The notes under the pieces: model-generated
Databases searched by the model: none
Seen by the model: only the letters and a program-made list of their open reading frames with translations
Told to the model about the DNA's origin: nothing
From: Pseudonocardia oroxyli
GTDB lineage: Bacteria; Actinomycetota; Actinomycetes; Mycobacteriales; Pseudonocardiaceae
NCBI RefSeq assembly: GCF_900102195.1
Contig: NZ_FNBE01000009.1
Span: 186,001-250,000, forward strand
DNA length: 64,000 nt
Direction of reading: 5' to 3'
Translations under genes and position numbers: made by a program
In this document: piece after piece, positions 63,382-64,000 of the stretch
Numbering within the stretch: position 1 is the stretch's first letter
Layout: every line of letters starts with the position of its first letter

Positions 63382-64000
63382 ATGTCTCGGGTGGCCGCCA
63401 TCGACTGCGGGACCAACTCGGTCCGTCTGCTCGTCGCGGACGTCACCGAGAGCTTCGACGGCACCAAGGACCTGCGGGACCTGCACCGGGAGATGCGGAT
63501 CGTGCGGCTGGGCAAGGGGGTCGACGCCACGCGGCGCCTCGACCCCGAGGCACTCGAACGCACCCGGGTCGCGCTCGTCGACTACGCCGCGGCGATCCGA
63601 CGCAAGGGCGTCGAGCGCGTCCGGATGGTCGCCACCTCCGCGACCCGGGACGCGGAGAACCGCGAGGACTTCTTCGGCATGGTCCGCGAGACCCTCGGGA
63701 TCGACGCCGAGGTGATCAGCGGGGACGAGGAGGCGCGGCTGTCCTTCCAGGGCGCGGTGGGCGACCTGGACCCGGACGACGGCCCGTTCGTCGTCACCGA
63801 CATCGGCGGCGGCTCCACCGAGGTCGTCGTCGGCACGGTCGCGGACGGGGTCACGGCGGCGCGCTCCGTGGACGTCGGGTCGGTGCGGCTGACCGAGCGC
63901 TGCCTGCCGGGGGACCCGCCGTCGAAGGAGGACGTCGAGCGGGCGCGGGAGGTCGCGCACGGCATCCTGGCGGAGGCCTTCGCGTCGGTCCCGGTCGAGG
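63382..64000 (+). CDS. ppx: Exopolyphosphatase / pppGpp phosphohydrolase (Ppx/GppA), 3' end outside window
   Basis: The first 206 residues are present and still open at the window edge. The ASKHA-fold motifs are RVAAIDCGTNSVRLLVADV (phosphate 1), ATSATRDAENREDFF, ISGDEEARLSFQGAV and VTDIGGGSTEVVVG (phosphate 2). It hydrolyses polyphosphate or pppGpp, linking it to the stringent response. Position after eno-ftsB-DUF501 matches Rv1026. ATG 63382 has AAGGAG five bases upstream. Confidence 0.93.
   Translation, partial: MSRVAAIDCGTNSVRLLVADVTESFDGTKDLRDLHREMRIVRLGKGVDATRRLDPEALERTRVALVDYAAAIRRKGVERVRMVATSATRDAENREDFFGMVRETLGIDAEVISGDEEARLSFQGAVGDLDPDDGPFVVTDIGGGSTEVVVGTVADGVTAARSVDVGSVRLTERCLPGDPPSKEDVERAREVAHGILAEAFASVPVE

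Overview
The window is high-GC actinobacterial chromosome with dense coding, many GTG starts and short intergenic gaps. Gene order and protein sequences point to the Pseudonocardiales, probably a Pseudonocardia-like organism; this is inferred from gene content and style, not from a marker gene. The backbone follows, from memory, the Mycobacterium tuberculosis Rv1002c-Rv1026 order: protein mannosyltransferase, rsmI, metG, tatD, rpfB, ksgA, ispE, acyl-AMP ligase, pth, rplY, prs, glmU, tRNA-Gln, mfd, mazG, an LpqU-like lytic transglycosylase, eno, a FtsB-like gene, a DUF501 gene and ppx. Lineage-specific blocks are inserted into it. No insertion sequence, prophage, CRISPR array or rRNA was seen. 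No gene-free stretch exceeds about 265 bases.

Layout. 0-9.2 kb: end of an EamA transporter, mannosyltransferase and rsmI (divergent), a khtT-khtU-poxB operon, then zwf overlapping a GH15 glycosidase. 9.2-11.3 kb: two TetR regulators and a short-chain dehydrogenase. 11.3-21.9 kb: housekeeping run metG, tatD, rpfB, HAD hydrolase, ksgA, MFS exporter, ispE, ABC-F. 22-26.8 kb: a DrrAB-like ABC exporter converging on a 1027-residue SARP/AfsR-type regulator whose 3' end overlaps it by 53 bases. 26.9-36.6 kb: M20 dipeptidase, fatty-acyl-AMP ligase, pth-rplY, a membrane protein, prs-glmU, an L,D-transpeptidase-like protein, OsmC, a possible 24-codon ORF, a DUF4262 protein and tRNA-Gln(UUG). 36.6-40.9 kb: PIG-L-like protein, DUF2277 protein, tricorn-type protease.

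40.9-45.2 kb is the most notable region. A textbook guanidine-I (ykkC) riboswitch lies directly upstream of an arginase-family hydrolase and a sodium:solute symporter, with an amidohydrolase gene further upstream. The riboswitch reassigns the 'agmatinase-like' enzyme as a probable guanidine hydrolase and makes the symporter a candidate transporter of guanidine or a related compound.

45.3-54.5 kb: mfd, a three-gene sensor/pseudosensor/response-regulator system, an RDD protein, a SurA-like lipoprotein and mazG. 54.6-64 kb: lytic transglycosylase, the efeUOB iron-uptake operon under two iron-box-like sites, a TPR protein, eno-ftsB-DUF501, an AidB-like acyl-CoA dehydrogenase and the start of ppx.

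Two genome-style signals recur. (1) Many genes have TAnnnT exactly 6-8 bases before the start codon, as expected of leaderless transcripts; two divergent pairs share one TA between opposed -10 hexamers. (2) At least three families of short intergenic palindromes or repeats occur, including a 40-nt palindrome whose inner arms differ between copies yet stay largely complementary.
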